From NCBI GenBank assembly GCA_024236215.1, contig JACKKX010000001.1, positions 124,001 through 188,000 of the forward strand: DNA of 64,000 nucleotides. Reading direction: 5' to 3'. The translations under genes were made by a program, and so were the position numbers. The stretch is from Novosphingobium sp. (GTDB lineage: Bacteria > Pseudomonadota > Alphaproteobacteria > Sphingomonadales > Sphingomonadaceae). Of the stretch, positions 37,466 through 46,092 are shown piece by piece (position 1 is the first letter of the stretch; each line of letters opens with the position of its first letter). Under the pieces are notes generated by a model that saw only the letters and a list, made by a program, of their open reading frames with translations, had not been told where the DNA came from and did no database searches.

Positions 37466-38092
37466 ATGGCCACCTACACGTTTTACACCCACCCCATGAG
37501 CAGCGGCCAGATCGCGCGCTGGGCGCTGCATGAGGCCGGCGCGACATACGATCAGGTGCTGGTTGACTGGGCAAACAAGCCCGAGGCTCTGCTTGCCGCC
37601 AACTCGATGGGCAAGGTGCCGACCCTGGTCCACCACAGCGAGACGGGTGAGCGCGTGATCACCGAATGCGCGGCGATCTGCGCCTATCTGGCCGAGGCCC
37701 ATCCCGAGGCAGGTCTGCTCCCATCGGACGCCGAAATGGCCGATTATTACCGCTGGCTGTTCTTCGCTGCCGGGCCGGTCGAACAGGCGATCGTCACCCG
37801 CTCGATGGGCTGGGAACTTCCACCCGAACGCCAGGGCATGGCCGGCTGGGGTAGTTATGAACGGGCGATCGGGACGCTTGAGGCGCATTTCGCCGATCAC
37901 GCTTTCGTTTGCGGCAATCGCTTCACAATGGCCGACGTCTATGTCGGCAGTCAGGTCGACTGGGGGCTCAACTTCGGGACGATCCCGCCGAACGAGGCTT
38001 TCGTGGGCTACGCCGAGCGGCTGCAGGCACGCGCGGCCTACAAGGCGGCGAAGGCAATCGACAATGCCCTGATTCAGGAACTGCGCAAGTGA
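37466..38092 (+). CDS. glutathione S-transferase family protein
   Basis: 208 residues. The N-terminal thioredoxin-like domain has YTHPMSSGQIARWALHEAGA (Ser near residue 12-13 as likely catalytic residue) and the GSH-binding GKVPTLV plus cis-Pro, then ECAAICAYLA. The all-helical C-terminal domain includes FTMADVYVGSQ, the N-capping box. It could conjugate glutathione to electrophiles, fitting a detoxification operon. Its stop overlaps the next start (GTGA). Confidence 0.9.
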   Translation: MATYTFYTHPMSSGQIARWALHEAGATYDQVLVDWANKPEALLAANSMGKVPTLVHHSETGERVITECAAICAYLAEAHPEAGLLPSDAEMADYYRWLFFAAGPVEQAIVTRSMGWELPPERQGMAGWGSYERAIGTLEAHFADHAFVCGNRFTMADVYVGSQVDWGLNFGTIPPNEAFVGYAERLQARAAYKAAKAIDNALIQELRK

Positions 38093-38571
38093 GCGGCTCC
38101 AGCCTGTGTCTGTGGTATGAAAGCGGAGCCGAGGCGGCGGCAGAGTTCTATGCGGCCACCATCCCCGATACCGCGATCCTGGGGATCGAGCGGGCACCGG
38201 CCGACAATCCATCGACAGCCGCGGGTGCGGTGCTGCTGGTGCGGATCCGCCTTGCCGGACACGATGCGGTCTTGCTCAACGGCGGGCAGCACTTTCGCCT
38301 CAGCGAGGCGTTTTCGCTTCAGATTCATACCGACGACCAGGAACAGACCGATCGCTTGTGGGGCGCAATCGTCGACGGCGACGGCAGCCCGAGCATGTGC
38401 GGATGGTGCAAGGACAAGTGGGGGCTTTCCTGGCAGATCACTCCGCGGGCGCTGACCTCCGCGCTGTCCCACCCCGATCCGCAATTGCGCAAGCGCGCGT
38501 TCGAAGCGATGATGGGGATGAACAAGATCGACATCGCCGCGATCGAGGCGGCAATCGGGGGAGCTGCCTGA
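38089..38571 (+). CDS. VOC family protein, PhnB / 3-demethylubiquinone methyltransferase-like
   Basis: 160 residues from GTG 38089, overlapping the GST stop. The pattern LCLWYESGAEAAAEFYAATIPDTAI..., a long central FSLQIHTDDQEQTDRLWGAI and CGWCKDKWGLSWQITPRALT is that of the PhnB-like branch of VOC proteins. Metal ligands of true glyoxalases are not conserved. Fifth gene of the operon. Confidence 0.85.
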   Translation: MSGSSLCLWYESGAEAAAEFYAATIPDTAILGIERAPADNPSTAAGAVLLVRIRLAGHDAVLLNGGQHFRLSEAFSLQIHTDDQEQTDRLWGAIVDGDGSPSMCGWCKDKWGLSWQITPRALTSALSHPDPQLRKRAFEAMMGMNKIDIAAIEAAIGGAA

Positions 38572-39012
38572 ATGCACGAACTGTCCGTTACCCGCCTGAT
38601 CCAGGCTCCGCCGCACAAGGTCTGGGCCGTGATAACCCAGCGCACCAACGAGTGGTGGTGCCCCAAGCCCTGGCGGGCCGAAGTCGATTTCGGCACGCGC
38701 AAGGCCGGTGCGATGTCGATGGCGACGATGTTCGGTCCCGATGGCGAAGTGAACAAGCACCCCGGCTTTATCCTGGCCTGGGAAGAGGGACGCCGGATTG
38801 CCTTCACCGACGCGATCGTTGGCGATCTCGAGCCTTCGGGACCGTTCATGATCGGAATTTTCCAGATCGATCCCGAGGGCGATGCCACGCGCTACACCGG
38901 TCGCGCCCGGCACTGGACACCCGAAAGCATGGCCCACCACCGCGATCTGGGCTTCGAACAGGGCTGGGGCGCGGTCGCCGATCAGCTCAAGGCTTTGTGC
39001 GAGGAAGGCTGA
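38572..39012 (+). CDS. AHSA1/SRPBCC family protein
   Basis: 146 residues with the hydrophobic-pocket START-like fold: SVTRLIQAPPHKVWAVIT at the N-terminus, EWWCPKPWRAEVDF, and the terminal helix MAHHRDLGFEQGWGAVADQL. Members bind hydrophobic ligands and are frequently paired with VOC proteins. ATG 38572 immediately follows the TGA of the previous gene, so the two are translated together. Confidence 0.88.
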   Translation: MHELSVTRLIQAPPHKVWAVITQRTNEWWCPKPWRAEVDFGTRKAGAMSMATMFGPDGEVNKHPGFILAWEEGRRIAFTDAIVGDLEPSGPFMIGIFQIDPEGDATRYTGRARHWTPESMAHHRDLGFEQGWGAVADQLKALCEEG

Positions 39013-39016
39013 CGCC

Positions 39017-39466
39017 ATGCGCGCCGTGTGGACCAAGGTCTGGCTGCTGTGCGGCACTCTCGATGCACTTTACGCAACCGGGATGACCGCGCTGCGCGGC
39101 GGCGATACCGCGGGCGTCTGGCTGGGGGTCGCCTCGGGCCCGTTTGGCGAAAAGGCGACGCATTGGGGAGCGAGCGGGATCCTTGCCGGGCTGCTGGTCC
39201 ATTTTGCGATCATGGCGGTGATGGCCGCGCTCGGCCTGTGGCTGGCACGGCGCACGATACTGGGCTCGGTCGCGCCGTGGAAGGCCGGAACCCTCTATGG
39301 CATCGCGCTCTACGCGGTGATGTACGGGCTGGTTTTGCCTGCGCGCTTCGGTGTGCCCTTCCCCAATCCCGACCGGACCAAGCTGGCGCTGGGGCTGCTG
39401 CCGCATGTACTTTTGGTCGGTGTCCCGATGTTCGCACTGTTCAGGCGAAAGCTGGCGCCTTCCTGA
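39017..39466 (+). CDS. small four-helix membrane protein
   Basis: 149 residues with four hydrophobic segments (near 5-24, 53-77, 92-113 and 125-143). Conserved-looking parts are MTALRGGDTAGVWLGVASGPFG and LPARFGVPFPNPDR, but I do not recognise a named family. Last gene of the TetR-led operon, four bases after the AHSA1 gene; its 3' end overlaps the convergent J-domain gene by 26 bases. Confidence 0.72.
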   Translation: MRAVWTKVWLLCGTLDALYATGMTALRGGDTAGVWLGVASGPFGEKATHWGASGILAGLLVHFAIMAVMAALGLWLARRTILGSVAPWKAGTLYGIALYAVMYGLVLPARFGVPFPNPDRTKLALGLLPHVLLVGVPMFALFRRKLAPS

Positions 39467-40019
39467 GCAGCTGCCAGGCCTCGATCACCGCCTGAAGCCG
39501 CTTTTCGCTGGAACGATCACCGCCGTTGCGATCGGGGTGGAGCGCGTGGACCAGCTCGGAATAGCGGCGGCGCAGCGCGCGGCGATCGGCATCGAGCGGC
39601 AGATCCAGCACTTCAAAAGCGGCGCGCTCCGCCGGGCTGACGGGCCTTCCATCCTTTCGCTCGGCCGGGCGGCGCTTCCGCGCCCGCCCGGAAATCGCTT
39701 CGAGCGGATCCTTGAAATCGGCCCAGCGCGGCGCCGCGTCGATCCCTGCGGTGGCCGAAAAAGCGCGGGTTTCGCGCTCCCAGCCGTGGACCGGGTTTTG
39801 CGCGCGGGCGATCTCTTCGGCACTCATCCCCTCGAACCAGTCGTAGCCCGAATTGAACGCACGGACATGATCGAGACAGAACCAGCGGTAGTCCCCCGGA
39901 CCGTCGAAACTGGCACGGCGCGGTCCCGGCGCGCGAAATTCACCCGGCTCGCAACAGCCCGGCGCCTCGCACTGCCTCTGCGCGCCGCCGACGCGGCCAT
40001 GAAATCGATCCTGCTTCAC
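39441..40019 (-). CDS. J-domain protein, short alphaproteobacterial form
   Basis: 192 residues from GTG 40019. An N-terminal zinc-ribbon-like segment (CEAPGCCEPGEF... then FCLDHVRAFN with WFEGMSAEEI) precedes a C-terminal J domain with the HPD motif in ALHPDRNGG. This order, reversed from classic DnaJ, is typical of the protein encoded near bolA and cobS in alphaproteobacteria. It should stimulate an Hsp70. GTG 40019 has AAAGG at good spacing; an ATG at 40061 would overlap the bolA ATG and extend the protein by 14 residues. Confidence 0.82.
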   Translation of the reverse strand: MKQDRFHGRVGGAQRQCEAPGCCEPGEFRAPGPRRASFDGPGDYRWFCLDHVRAFNSGYDWFEGMSAEEIARAQNPVHGWERETRAFSATAGIDAAPRWADFKDPLEAISGRARKRRPAERKDGRPVSPAERAAFEVLDLPLDADRRALRRRYSELVHALHPDRNGGDRSSEKRLQAVIEAWQLLRKAPAFA

Positions 40020-40059
40020 AACCCTTTCCCATGGCGATTGACTCGCTAGAAGGGAAGCC

Positions 40060-40332
40060 ATGACAGGTACACTCGCCCAGGAAATCGAAGCGCTGCTCAA
40101 GGCCGCCTTCACCCCGACCCGCCTTGCCGTAATCAATGATAGCGCCCGGCACCACGGCCATGCCGGGGATGACGGTTCGGGCGAATCGCATTTCACCGTC
40201 GAGATCGAAAGCCCGGCTTTCGTTGGCGTTTCGCGGCTTCAGCGCCAGCGCATGGTCAATGCCGCGCTGGGCGATATCCCGGGGCAGCGGGTTCATGCCC
40301 TGGCGGTGCGGGCCAGGGCACCGGGGGAATGA
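40060..40332 (+). CDS. bolA: BolA family protein
   Basis: 90 residues. The BolA/YrbA core is clear: the GESHFTVEIESPAFVGVSRLQRQRMVNAAL segment contains the invariant His and the FxGxxxxxRHR-like helix. BolA proteins partner with monothiol glutaredoxins in Fe-S handling and stress control. A GGGAAG site precedes ATG 40060. It is divergent from the J-domain gene, and its stop overlaps the pirin start (ATGA). Confidence 0.92.
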   Translation: MTGTLAQEIEALLKAAFTPTRLAVINDSARHHGHAGDDGSGESHFTVEIESPAFVGVSRLQRQRMVNAALGDIPGQRVHALAVRARAPGE

Positions 40333-41183
40333 ACGCAGCGATCGTCGGAACCGTCCTGCCCTCGCTGCAGCAGCTTGGCGGGATGCGGGTGCACCGCACC
40401 TTGCCCACGCGCGGCGTGGCGATGGTCGGCCCCTTTATCTTTGCCGATGTCTTCGGCCCCGCCCCCTTCCCTTCCGGTCCCGGAATGGGCGTGGCGCCCC
40501 ATCCGCATATCGGCATTTCAACGGTCACCTGGCTGTTTTCCGGGGCGATCCATCATCGCGACAGCCTGGGCACCAGCGCGATGATCCGCCCCGGACAGGT
40601 CAACCTGATGACCGCCGGGCGCGGCATCACCCATTCCGAACGTCCGCCCGCTGCAGGCGCGGGGGATATTCCGACATTATGGGGGATGCAGACCTGGCTA
40701 GCGCTGCCCGACTCTCTGGAAGAGATGGCTCCCGCCTTCGAACAGCAGACCTCCTTGCCGGTTGTCGATGCGAACGGCGCGCGCGCAACGGTCATCATGG
40801 GTTCGATCTGGGGCGAGACCGCGCCTACCACTTGCCACGCGCCGACCCTCCATGCCGAGATTGTGTTCTCGCCCAGCGGTTCGATCACAATCGAATCCGT
40901 TGCCACCGAACGAGCGGTGATGCTGGTCGAGGGGGCTGCTGAACTCGATGGGACGCCGCTACAGCTTCATGCTCTGCATCTGCTTGGAGCAGGGCATCAG
41001 CCTCTGCTTGGTAGTGAAAAAGGGGCAAGGCTGATGCTGCTAGGGGGCGAGCCGCTTTACACCCCGCGCCATATCTGGTGGAATTTCGTCCACTCCTCGC
41101 CAGAGAGGATCCGCGAAGCCATTGTCGATTGGCAAGAGGGCCGGTTCCCCCCGGTCCCGGGCGATCAGGGAGAACAAGGATGA
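40329..41183 (+). CDS. pirin family protein
   Basis: 284-residue bicupin. The N-terminal cupin contains the metal ligands in HPHIGISTVTW and HHRDSLG, then MTAGRGITHSERP (the Glu/His ligands). The C-terminal cupin carries LHAEIVFSPSGS and WWNFVHSSPERI. Some pirins are quercetin 2,3-dioxygenases; others bind metals or regulators. It is translationally coupled to bolA upstream and to the SDR downstream. Confidence 0.92.
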   Translation: MNAAIVGTVLPSLQQLGGMRVHRTLPTRGVAMVGPFIFADVFGPAPFPSGPGMGVAPHPHIGISTVTWLFSGAIHHRDSLGTSAMIRPGQVNLMTAGRGITHSERPPAAGAGDIPTLWGMQTWLALPDSLEEMAPAFEQQTSLPVVDANGARATVIMGSIWGETAPTTCHAPTLHAEIVFSPSGSITIESVATERAVMLVEGAAELDGTPLQLHALHLLGAGHQPLLGSEKGARLMLLGGEPLYTPRHIWWNFVHSSPERIREAIVDWQEGRFPPVPGDQGEQG

Positions 41184-41995
41184 CATTTGCCGGGCAAGCC
41201 GCATGGATTACCGGAGCCTCGTCGGGTATCGGCGCGGCACTGGCCAAGGCGCTCGCGGCCCAGGGCGCGCGGCTGGTGCTCTCGGGCCGGAACCAGGCAG
41301 CACTTGAAGACGTCGCGAGCCAATGCGGCGAGTGCTTGATCCTGCCGTTCGAGACCACCGAAATGGCGGCGATCGCTCCCGCCGTCGAAAAGGCCTGGCA
41401 ATGGTCGGGCGGGATCGACCTGCTGGTCAACAACGCGGGGATTTCCCAGCGCAGCCTGGCGGTGGAAACCGCCTTTGACGTTTACGAGCGGATCGTGGCG
41501 GTCGATCTGCTCGCCCCTATCGCGCTGACCCAGGCCGTGTTGCCGCAGATGATAGCGCGCGCCTCCGGTCGGATCGCGATGATCAGCTCGATCGCGGGCA
41601 AGGTTGGTGTGCCAATGCGCACCGCCTATTGCGCCGCCAAATTCGGGATCGCGGGATATGCCGACGCATTGCGGGCAGAGGTTGGCCACCTGGGCTTGCA
41701 GGTCCATAATATCTACCCCGGCTCGATAGCCACAGACGTTTCGCGCAATGCGCTGACCGCCGACGGATCGAAGCGCGGGGTATCCGACAAGGTGATCGAC
41801 AACGGGATCGCCCCTGCGGATGCGGCGGCTCGAATGCTCCAGGCGATGCTGGGGGGTGAGCGCGAGATCATCATTGCCGAAGGCGCCGAACTTGCGATGG
41901 GTGAGGCGCGCCGAACCCCCGATGTCCTGCTCGACCAGATCGGGGCCTTCATGGCAGCAGGTTACGTCCAGCGCATGAACGAGGGAGCGCAATGA
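41180..41995 (+). CDS. short-chain dehydrogenase/reductase
   Basis: 271 residues of the classical SDR type: TGASSGIGAALAKALAAQG (cofactor loop), NNAGIS, the SSIAGKVG serine and YCAAK (Tyr-x3-Lys active site). The C-terminus with EIIIAEGAELAMGE resembles DHRS7-like members. It probably reduces a carbonyl or oxidises an alcohol with NAD(P). ATG 41180 overlaps the pirin stop and the gene ends in an ATGA overlap with the following hydrolase. Confidence 0.9.
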   Translation: MTFAGQAAWITGASSGIGAALAKALAAQGARLVLSGRNQAALEDVASQCGECLILPFETTEMAAIAPAVEKAWQWSGGIDLLVNNAGISQRSLAVETAFDVYERIVAVDLLAPIALTQAVLPQMIARASGRIAMISSIAGKVGVPMRTAYCAAKFGIAGYADALRAEVGHLGLQVHNIYPGSIATDVSRNALTADGSKRGVSDKVIDNGIAPADAAARMLQAMLGGEREIIIAEGAELAMGEARRTPDVLLDQIGAFMAAGYVQRMNEGAQ

Positions 41996-42903
41996 CCATG
42001 CTTCGAGCCAAACTCCCCAGCGGTATCGAGCTGGACTACGTCGATGAAGGCCCGCGCGATGCCCCGGTACTGATCTTCCTGCACGGCTTTCCCGAGAGCC
42101 ATCGCACCTGGCGCCATCAGATCGCGCACCTTTCGAACCACTACCGCTGCGTGGCGCCCGACCAGCGCGGCTATCGCGGCTCGTCGAAACCGCAGGAGGT
42201 CGAAGCCTATACTCCCGACAAGCTGATCGGCGATGTGTTCCAGCTCGCCGACATGCTGGGGATCGGCAAGTTCACCGTGGTCGGGCACGATTGGGGCGGC
42301 GCGATCGCCTGGGGCGTTGCGCTGATGGGCCAGATGAACGGACGGGTTAGCCGAGCGGTAATTGCCAACGCTCCGCATCCGGCGGGCTTCACGCGGCTGG
42401 TCTGGCTCAACCGGCACCAGCGCGAATCGAGCCAGTACATGCGCTTCTTCCGCGATAGGGCCAACGATGCGCTGGTGCGCGATTTCGGGCTGGGCGGAAT
42501 GCTGCTGAAGGCTTTCGAGGGCCGGATGGGCACCGATGACAAGATGGAACCAGAAGAGCGCGCCCAGTTGCTCAAGGACTGGGAAGACCGCGCCGCCGCC
42601 TTCGGCATGCTCAACTGGTACCGCGCCAGCCCGCTTTACGTCCCCGCGATGGACGAACCCTACGAAATACCTGCGGACAAGGCACCGCCCCCGGTTCCGC
42701 TGCTGACTATTCCCACGCTGGTGATCTGGGCGCTCGACGATCTCGCCCTGCCGCCAGAGAATCTGGAGGGGCTCGATGCGCTGGTTCCCGGCATGGAGCT
42801 GGTCAAGGTGCCCGGCTGCGGCCACTTCGTGCCGTGGGAAGCACCCGATGCGGTCAACGCGGCGATGGATTCCTTCCTGACGCGAACCGATGGCGCCGCC
42901 TGA
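41992..42903 (+). CDS. epoxide-hydrolase-like alpha/beta hydrolase
   Basis: 303 residues. HGFPESHRTWRHQ is the oxyanion motif, GHDWGG puts the nucleophile at Asp100 instead of Ser, and the catalytic His is in GCGHFVPWE. An Asp nucleophile with HGFP is typical of soluble epoxide hydrolases (haloalkane dehalogenases are a less likely alternative because the Trp/Asn halide site is not clear). The C-terminus overlaps the ltrA-like gene by 14 bases. Confidence 0.88.
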   Translation: MTMLRAKLPSGIELDYVDEGPRDAPVLIFLHGFPESHRTWRHQIAHLSNHYRCVAPDQRGYRGSSKPQEVEAYTPDKLIGDVFQLADMLGIGKFTVVGHDWGGAIAWGVALMGQMNGRVSRAVIANAPHPAGFTRLVWLNRHQRESSQYMRFFRDRANDALVRDFGLGGMLLKAFEGRMGTDDKMEPEERAQLLKDWEDRAAAFGMLNWYRASPLYVPAMDEPYEIPADKAPPPVPLLTIPTLVIWALDDLALPPENLEGLDALVPGMELVKVPGCGHFVPWEAPDAVNAAMDSFLTRTDGAA

Positions 42904-44218
42904 TCCGGTCCGCCCCGGCGGGATCGGCGCGGCCGTCGCTGCGGCCAACCAACGCGCGCGCGGCACGATGCTGCGCAACCATGGCGGCGGGCATGCCCCG
43001 GTCAGCTATCTCGAGTTGTTTTTCGACTTGGTCTATGTCTTTGCGATTACACAACTTTCGCACACCCTGCACCATCACCTGAGCTGGCACGGGCTGGCCG
43101 AAGGTCTGGTCCTGTTCCTGGCGGTGTGGTGGGCGTGGATCTTCACAACCTGGGTGACCAACTGGGCCAACCCCGACCGCGCGGCGGTTCGGGTGCTGCT
43201 GATGGCGCTGATGTTGCTGGGGCTGGCCCTGTCGGCAGCGATCCCTGACGCCTTCGGGGCCTCCGGGCTGGTCTTCGCGGGTTGCTATGTCGCCATCCAG
43301 TTGGGCCGGACGCTGGCGACCATGGCCGTAATGCGCGGCGAAGACCGCGCGCGGCTGCGCAACATGGGGCGGATCGCGCTCTGGTTCGCCTGCGCGGCAC
43401 CGCTGTGGATCGCCGGGGCACTGGCCGGGCCGGATTCGCGGCTGGCATTGTGGCTGGCGGCGCTGGGAATCGAGTACACCGGGCCGATGGTGCTGTTTCG
43501 CACTCCCGTGCTGGGGCGTTCGGGCCTTACCGACTGGGACATTTCGGGAAGCCATATGGCCGAGCGCTGCGCCCTGTTCATCATCATCGCGCTGGGCGAA
43601 GGGATCGTGGTGACAGGATCTGCATTCGCACAAGGTTCGATGGATGGCGGGCAGGTTGGCGGACTCTGCCTTGCCTTCCTTTCCGCCGCGCTGATGTGGT
43701 GGCTCTACTTCGATCTGGGCGCCGATCGTGGCGCTCGGCTGATCTCGGGTCATAGTCAGGCCGGAAGGCTGGCGCGCAACGCCTATACCTATCTGCACAT
43801 GCCGATCGTGCTGGGTATCGTGGTCAGCGCGGTGGGCGATGCCCTGCTGCTCGAGCGGCCGGAAGGCCCGGCCAGTGCCGCACTTGTCGCGATGCAGAGC
43901 GGCGGCGCGATCCTGTTCCTGGCGGGATTGGGGCTGTTCAAGCGTTTCGCGAACACCCTGGGCAACTTTCCGATGTCGCACACGGTGGCGATCGTCCTGA
44001 TCCTCCTGCTCGCCCTGTCCGCCTCGGCGCACCCAATTCCGGCGATCTCCTTTGCCGCAGGGGTTGTAGCTCTCCTGTTCCTCGCATGCCTGTGGGAATG
44101 GGTTTCCTATCACGGCGGCTGGATGGAACGGATGGAGGCACTTGGGATGCGCTTTCCGGCCTGGGTCCGCGAGCGGGCAGAGCGACGCCGCGCGGCAATA
44201 GAGCAGCAACGCGGCTAG
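42890..44218 (+). CDS. low temperature requirement protein A (LtrA) family membrane protein
   Basis: 442 residues with about eleven predicted membrane helices. The family N-terminus is visible as YLELFFDLVYVFAITQLSHTL, followed by VWWAWIFTTWVTNW and a central SHMAERCALFIIIALGEGIVVTG. LtrA was named from a Listeria cold-growth mutant, and its molecular function is unknown. It is the last gene of the tightly packed bolA-led group. Its stop overlaps the convergent DUF2332 stop. Confidence 0.93.
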   Translation: MAPPDPVRPGGIGAAVAAANQRARGTMLRNHGGGHAPVSYLELFFDLVYVFAITQLSHTLHHHLSWHGLAEGLVLFLAVWWAWIFTTWVTNWANPDRAAVRVLLMALMLLGLALSAAIPDAFGASGLVFAGCYVAIQLGRTLATMAVMRGEDRARLRNMGRIALWFACAAPLWIAGALAGPDSRLALWLAALGIEYTGPMVLFRTPVLGRSGLTDWDISGSHMAERCALFIIIALGEGIVVTGSAFAQGSMDGGQVGGLCLAFLSAALMWWLYFDLGADRGARLISGHSQAGRLARNAYTYLHMPIVLGIVVSAVGDALLLERPEGPASAALVAMQSGGAILFLAGLGLFKRFANTLGNFPMSHTVAIVLILLLALSASAHPIPAISFAAGVVALLFLACLWEWVSYHGGWMERMEALGMRFPAWVRERAERRRAAIEQQRG

Positions 44219-45312
44219 ATTGTCCGCTCGCTCCCGCCCCAGGCGATCCAGGCACCGTGCGGGTGGGCACGGGTGACCAGCGCCGGCTCCCCTCCTCCCG
44301 GCCAGAACCGCACCGTCATCTCGTGGATGTGCATCACCCGGTTGGCTTCCAGCGAGACCCACGCCAGCGGTCGCTCGGCCGTGGCCCGCGCGCCCGCGGC
44401 TTCCATCGCCGCAGTCACTCGCGTCTGCTGGTCCTCGGGCACATATTGCCAGACGATCGAATGCATCAGCACCCGCGTGATCCCCTCGGCCTGCGGCTTG
44501 GCCAGTTCGGCCTCAACGAATTCGGCGGCGTTCATCGCCACGAGATCGGGAGCCTGCTTGCCCGCCTCGGCTATCGCCGCCTCGATCCGGGCGAACCGCT
44601 CGGTGTGTTCGGGCCAGACATATGCCTTGAGCCGCAGGGCCTGTGCCGGATCGGTCAGATCGACCGGCGCGACATCGCAGCCCCGCGTCGAGATTATCTC
44701 AATTGATTGCTCGGGTGGGGGATCGCCCTGCCATTCGGGTCTGAAACAAATCGCCCCCGGCTTCGGCCCCACCTGCACCCCGCCCAGATCGTAGCGATAG
44801 CGATCGAGCATCAGGTTGATCCCCGCGCTCGATCCGATCTCGAGGCACTCGAAGCGCGGCGGCAGCCCCTTGTCGGCCAGCCACAGCATCGCGGCGATGA
44901 AATTGGCCGAACGGCCCGCTTCGTTGGTCTGCGGGGGGCCATCGAGCCAGGGGAGCAGATCGGCCTCGTGCGCGTGGACCGCGGCGGCGATGATTGCCGC
45001 ATCGTCGATAGCGCTCTCACCCGCGTAGATCGCGCTCAGTGCCGGTTCGGCGCCCTTGAGATGCAGCGAATGCAGCCCTCCCGCCACCCGCAATGGCAGG
45101 GCATCGGCCAGTGGCGCGCCTTGCCAACCGCGCACCGTATCGAGCAGCGTTCCGCCCTCGCCCCGCTCGATCAGGTCGCGCACCGCCGCCACAATCCGTG
45201 CGGTGATCGCCGCGCCCGAAGCTGTGCAATAGGCCACCTGGTTGTCGAAAGCGGCGGCAACGATCCCGGGACCGCTCGCGTTGATATCGATGAACTGGTA
45301 GTTCTCCGCCAT
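44215..45312 (-). CDS. DUF2332 family protein
   Basis: 365 residues, no signal peptide. Diagnostic segments are [28 protein letters not shown], the SAM-methylase-like [23 protein letters not shown], and [12 protein letters not shown] with a C-terminal [11 protein letters not shown]2332 is an uncharacterised family with a Rossmann-like core. The start ATG 45312 has an extended non-conserved in-frame reading upstream. It is divergent from hisG, with a 123-base spacer. Confidence 0.85.
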   Translation of the reverse strand: MAENYQFIDINASGPGIVAAAFDNQVAYCTASGAAITARIVAAVRDLIERGEGGTLLDTVRGWQGAPLADALPLRVAGGLHSLHLKGAEPALSAIYAGESAIDDAAIIAAAVHAHEADLLPWLDGPPQTNEAGRSANFIAAMLWLADKGLPPRFECLEIGSSAGINLMLDRYRYDLGGVQVGPKPGAICFRPEWQGDPPPEQSIEIISTRGCDVAPVDLTDPAQALRLKAYVWPEHTERFARIEAAIAEAGKQAPDLVAMNAAEFVEAELAKPQAEGITRVLMHSIVWQYVPEDQQTRVTAAMEAAGARATAERPLAWVSLEANRVMHIHEMTVRFWPGGGEPALVTRAHPHGAWIAWGGSERTI

Positions 45313-45435
45313 CGTCGTTCTCCCGCACCTGCTTTTGCAGTTGCGAAGAGGCTGCGCCTTTTTGTTGCACCGCACAAGAGAAATCCGCACCGCTCCTTGC
45401 CCTTTGCCGCGCCGCGCCGTAAGGGCCGCGAAGCC

Positions 45436-46092
45436 ATGCCCAAGCCGCTCACCTTCGCCGTTCCCAAGGGCCGCATTCTCGACGAAGCGCTGCCGTTGAT
45501 GGCGCGCGCCGGTGTGGTGCCCGAGGCAGAATTCCACGACAAGAGTTCGCGCGCGCTCTCATTCGGCTGCGTGGATCCGGGCATGCGGATCATCCGAGTC
45601 CGCGCGTTCGATGTCGCCACTTTTGTCGCCCACGGCGCCGCCCAGGCCGGGATCGTGGGATCCGACGTGGTCGAGGAATTCGCCTATTCCGATCTCTACG
45701 CGCCGGTCGATCTTGATATCGGCCATTGCCGCCTGTCGATCGCGGAACCGGTGGCGCAGGCAAGCGAGGCTCCGCGGGCCAGCCACCTCCGGGTCGCCAG
45801 CAAGTATCCCAACCTGACCCGCCGCCATTTTGAGCGGCAGGGCATCCAGGCCGAGGTGGTCAAGCTCAACGGCGCGATGGAGCTTGCACCCGGCCTTGGC
45901 CTTGCCAGCCGGATCGTCGATCTGGTTTCGACCGGGCGCACGCTCAAGGACAACGGACTGGTTGAAACCGCAACGATCCTCGAGGTCTCGGCCCGGCTGA
46001 TCGTTAACCGCGCCGCGCTCAAAACCGATGAGCGGGTGGCCGCGCTGGTCGAGCGATTCCGCGCGCTCGCCAACCAGACAAGCGCGGCCTGA
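45436..46092 (+). CDS. hisG: ATP phosphoribosyltransferase catalytic subunit, short form
   Basis: 218 residues: the short HisG type, which normally needs HisZ as regulatory partner (hisZ is not in the window). It catalyses the first step of histidine synthesis, joining ATP and [18 protein letters not shown] is the family start; [10 protein letters not shown] and the PRPP-binding [14 protein letters not shown] are present. ATG 45436 is the first start after a GC-rich spacer. The stop is coupled to hisD (TGATG). Confidence 0.96.
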   Translation: MPKPLTFAVPKGRILDEALPLMARAGVVPEAEFHDKSSRALSFGCVDPGMRIIRVRAFDVATFVAHGAAQAGIVGSDVVEEFAYSDLYAPVDLDIGHCRLSIAEPVAQASEAPRASHLRVASKYPNLTRRHFERQGIQAEVVKLNGAMELAPGLGLASRIVDLVSTGRTLKDNGLVETATILEVSARLIVNRAALKTDERVAALVERFRALANQTSAA

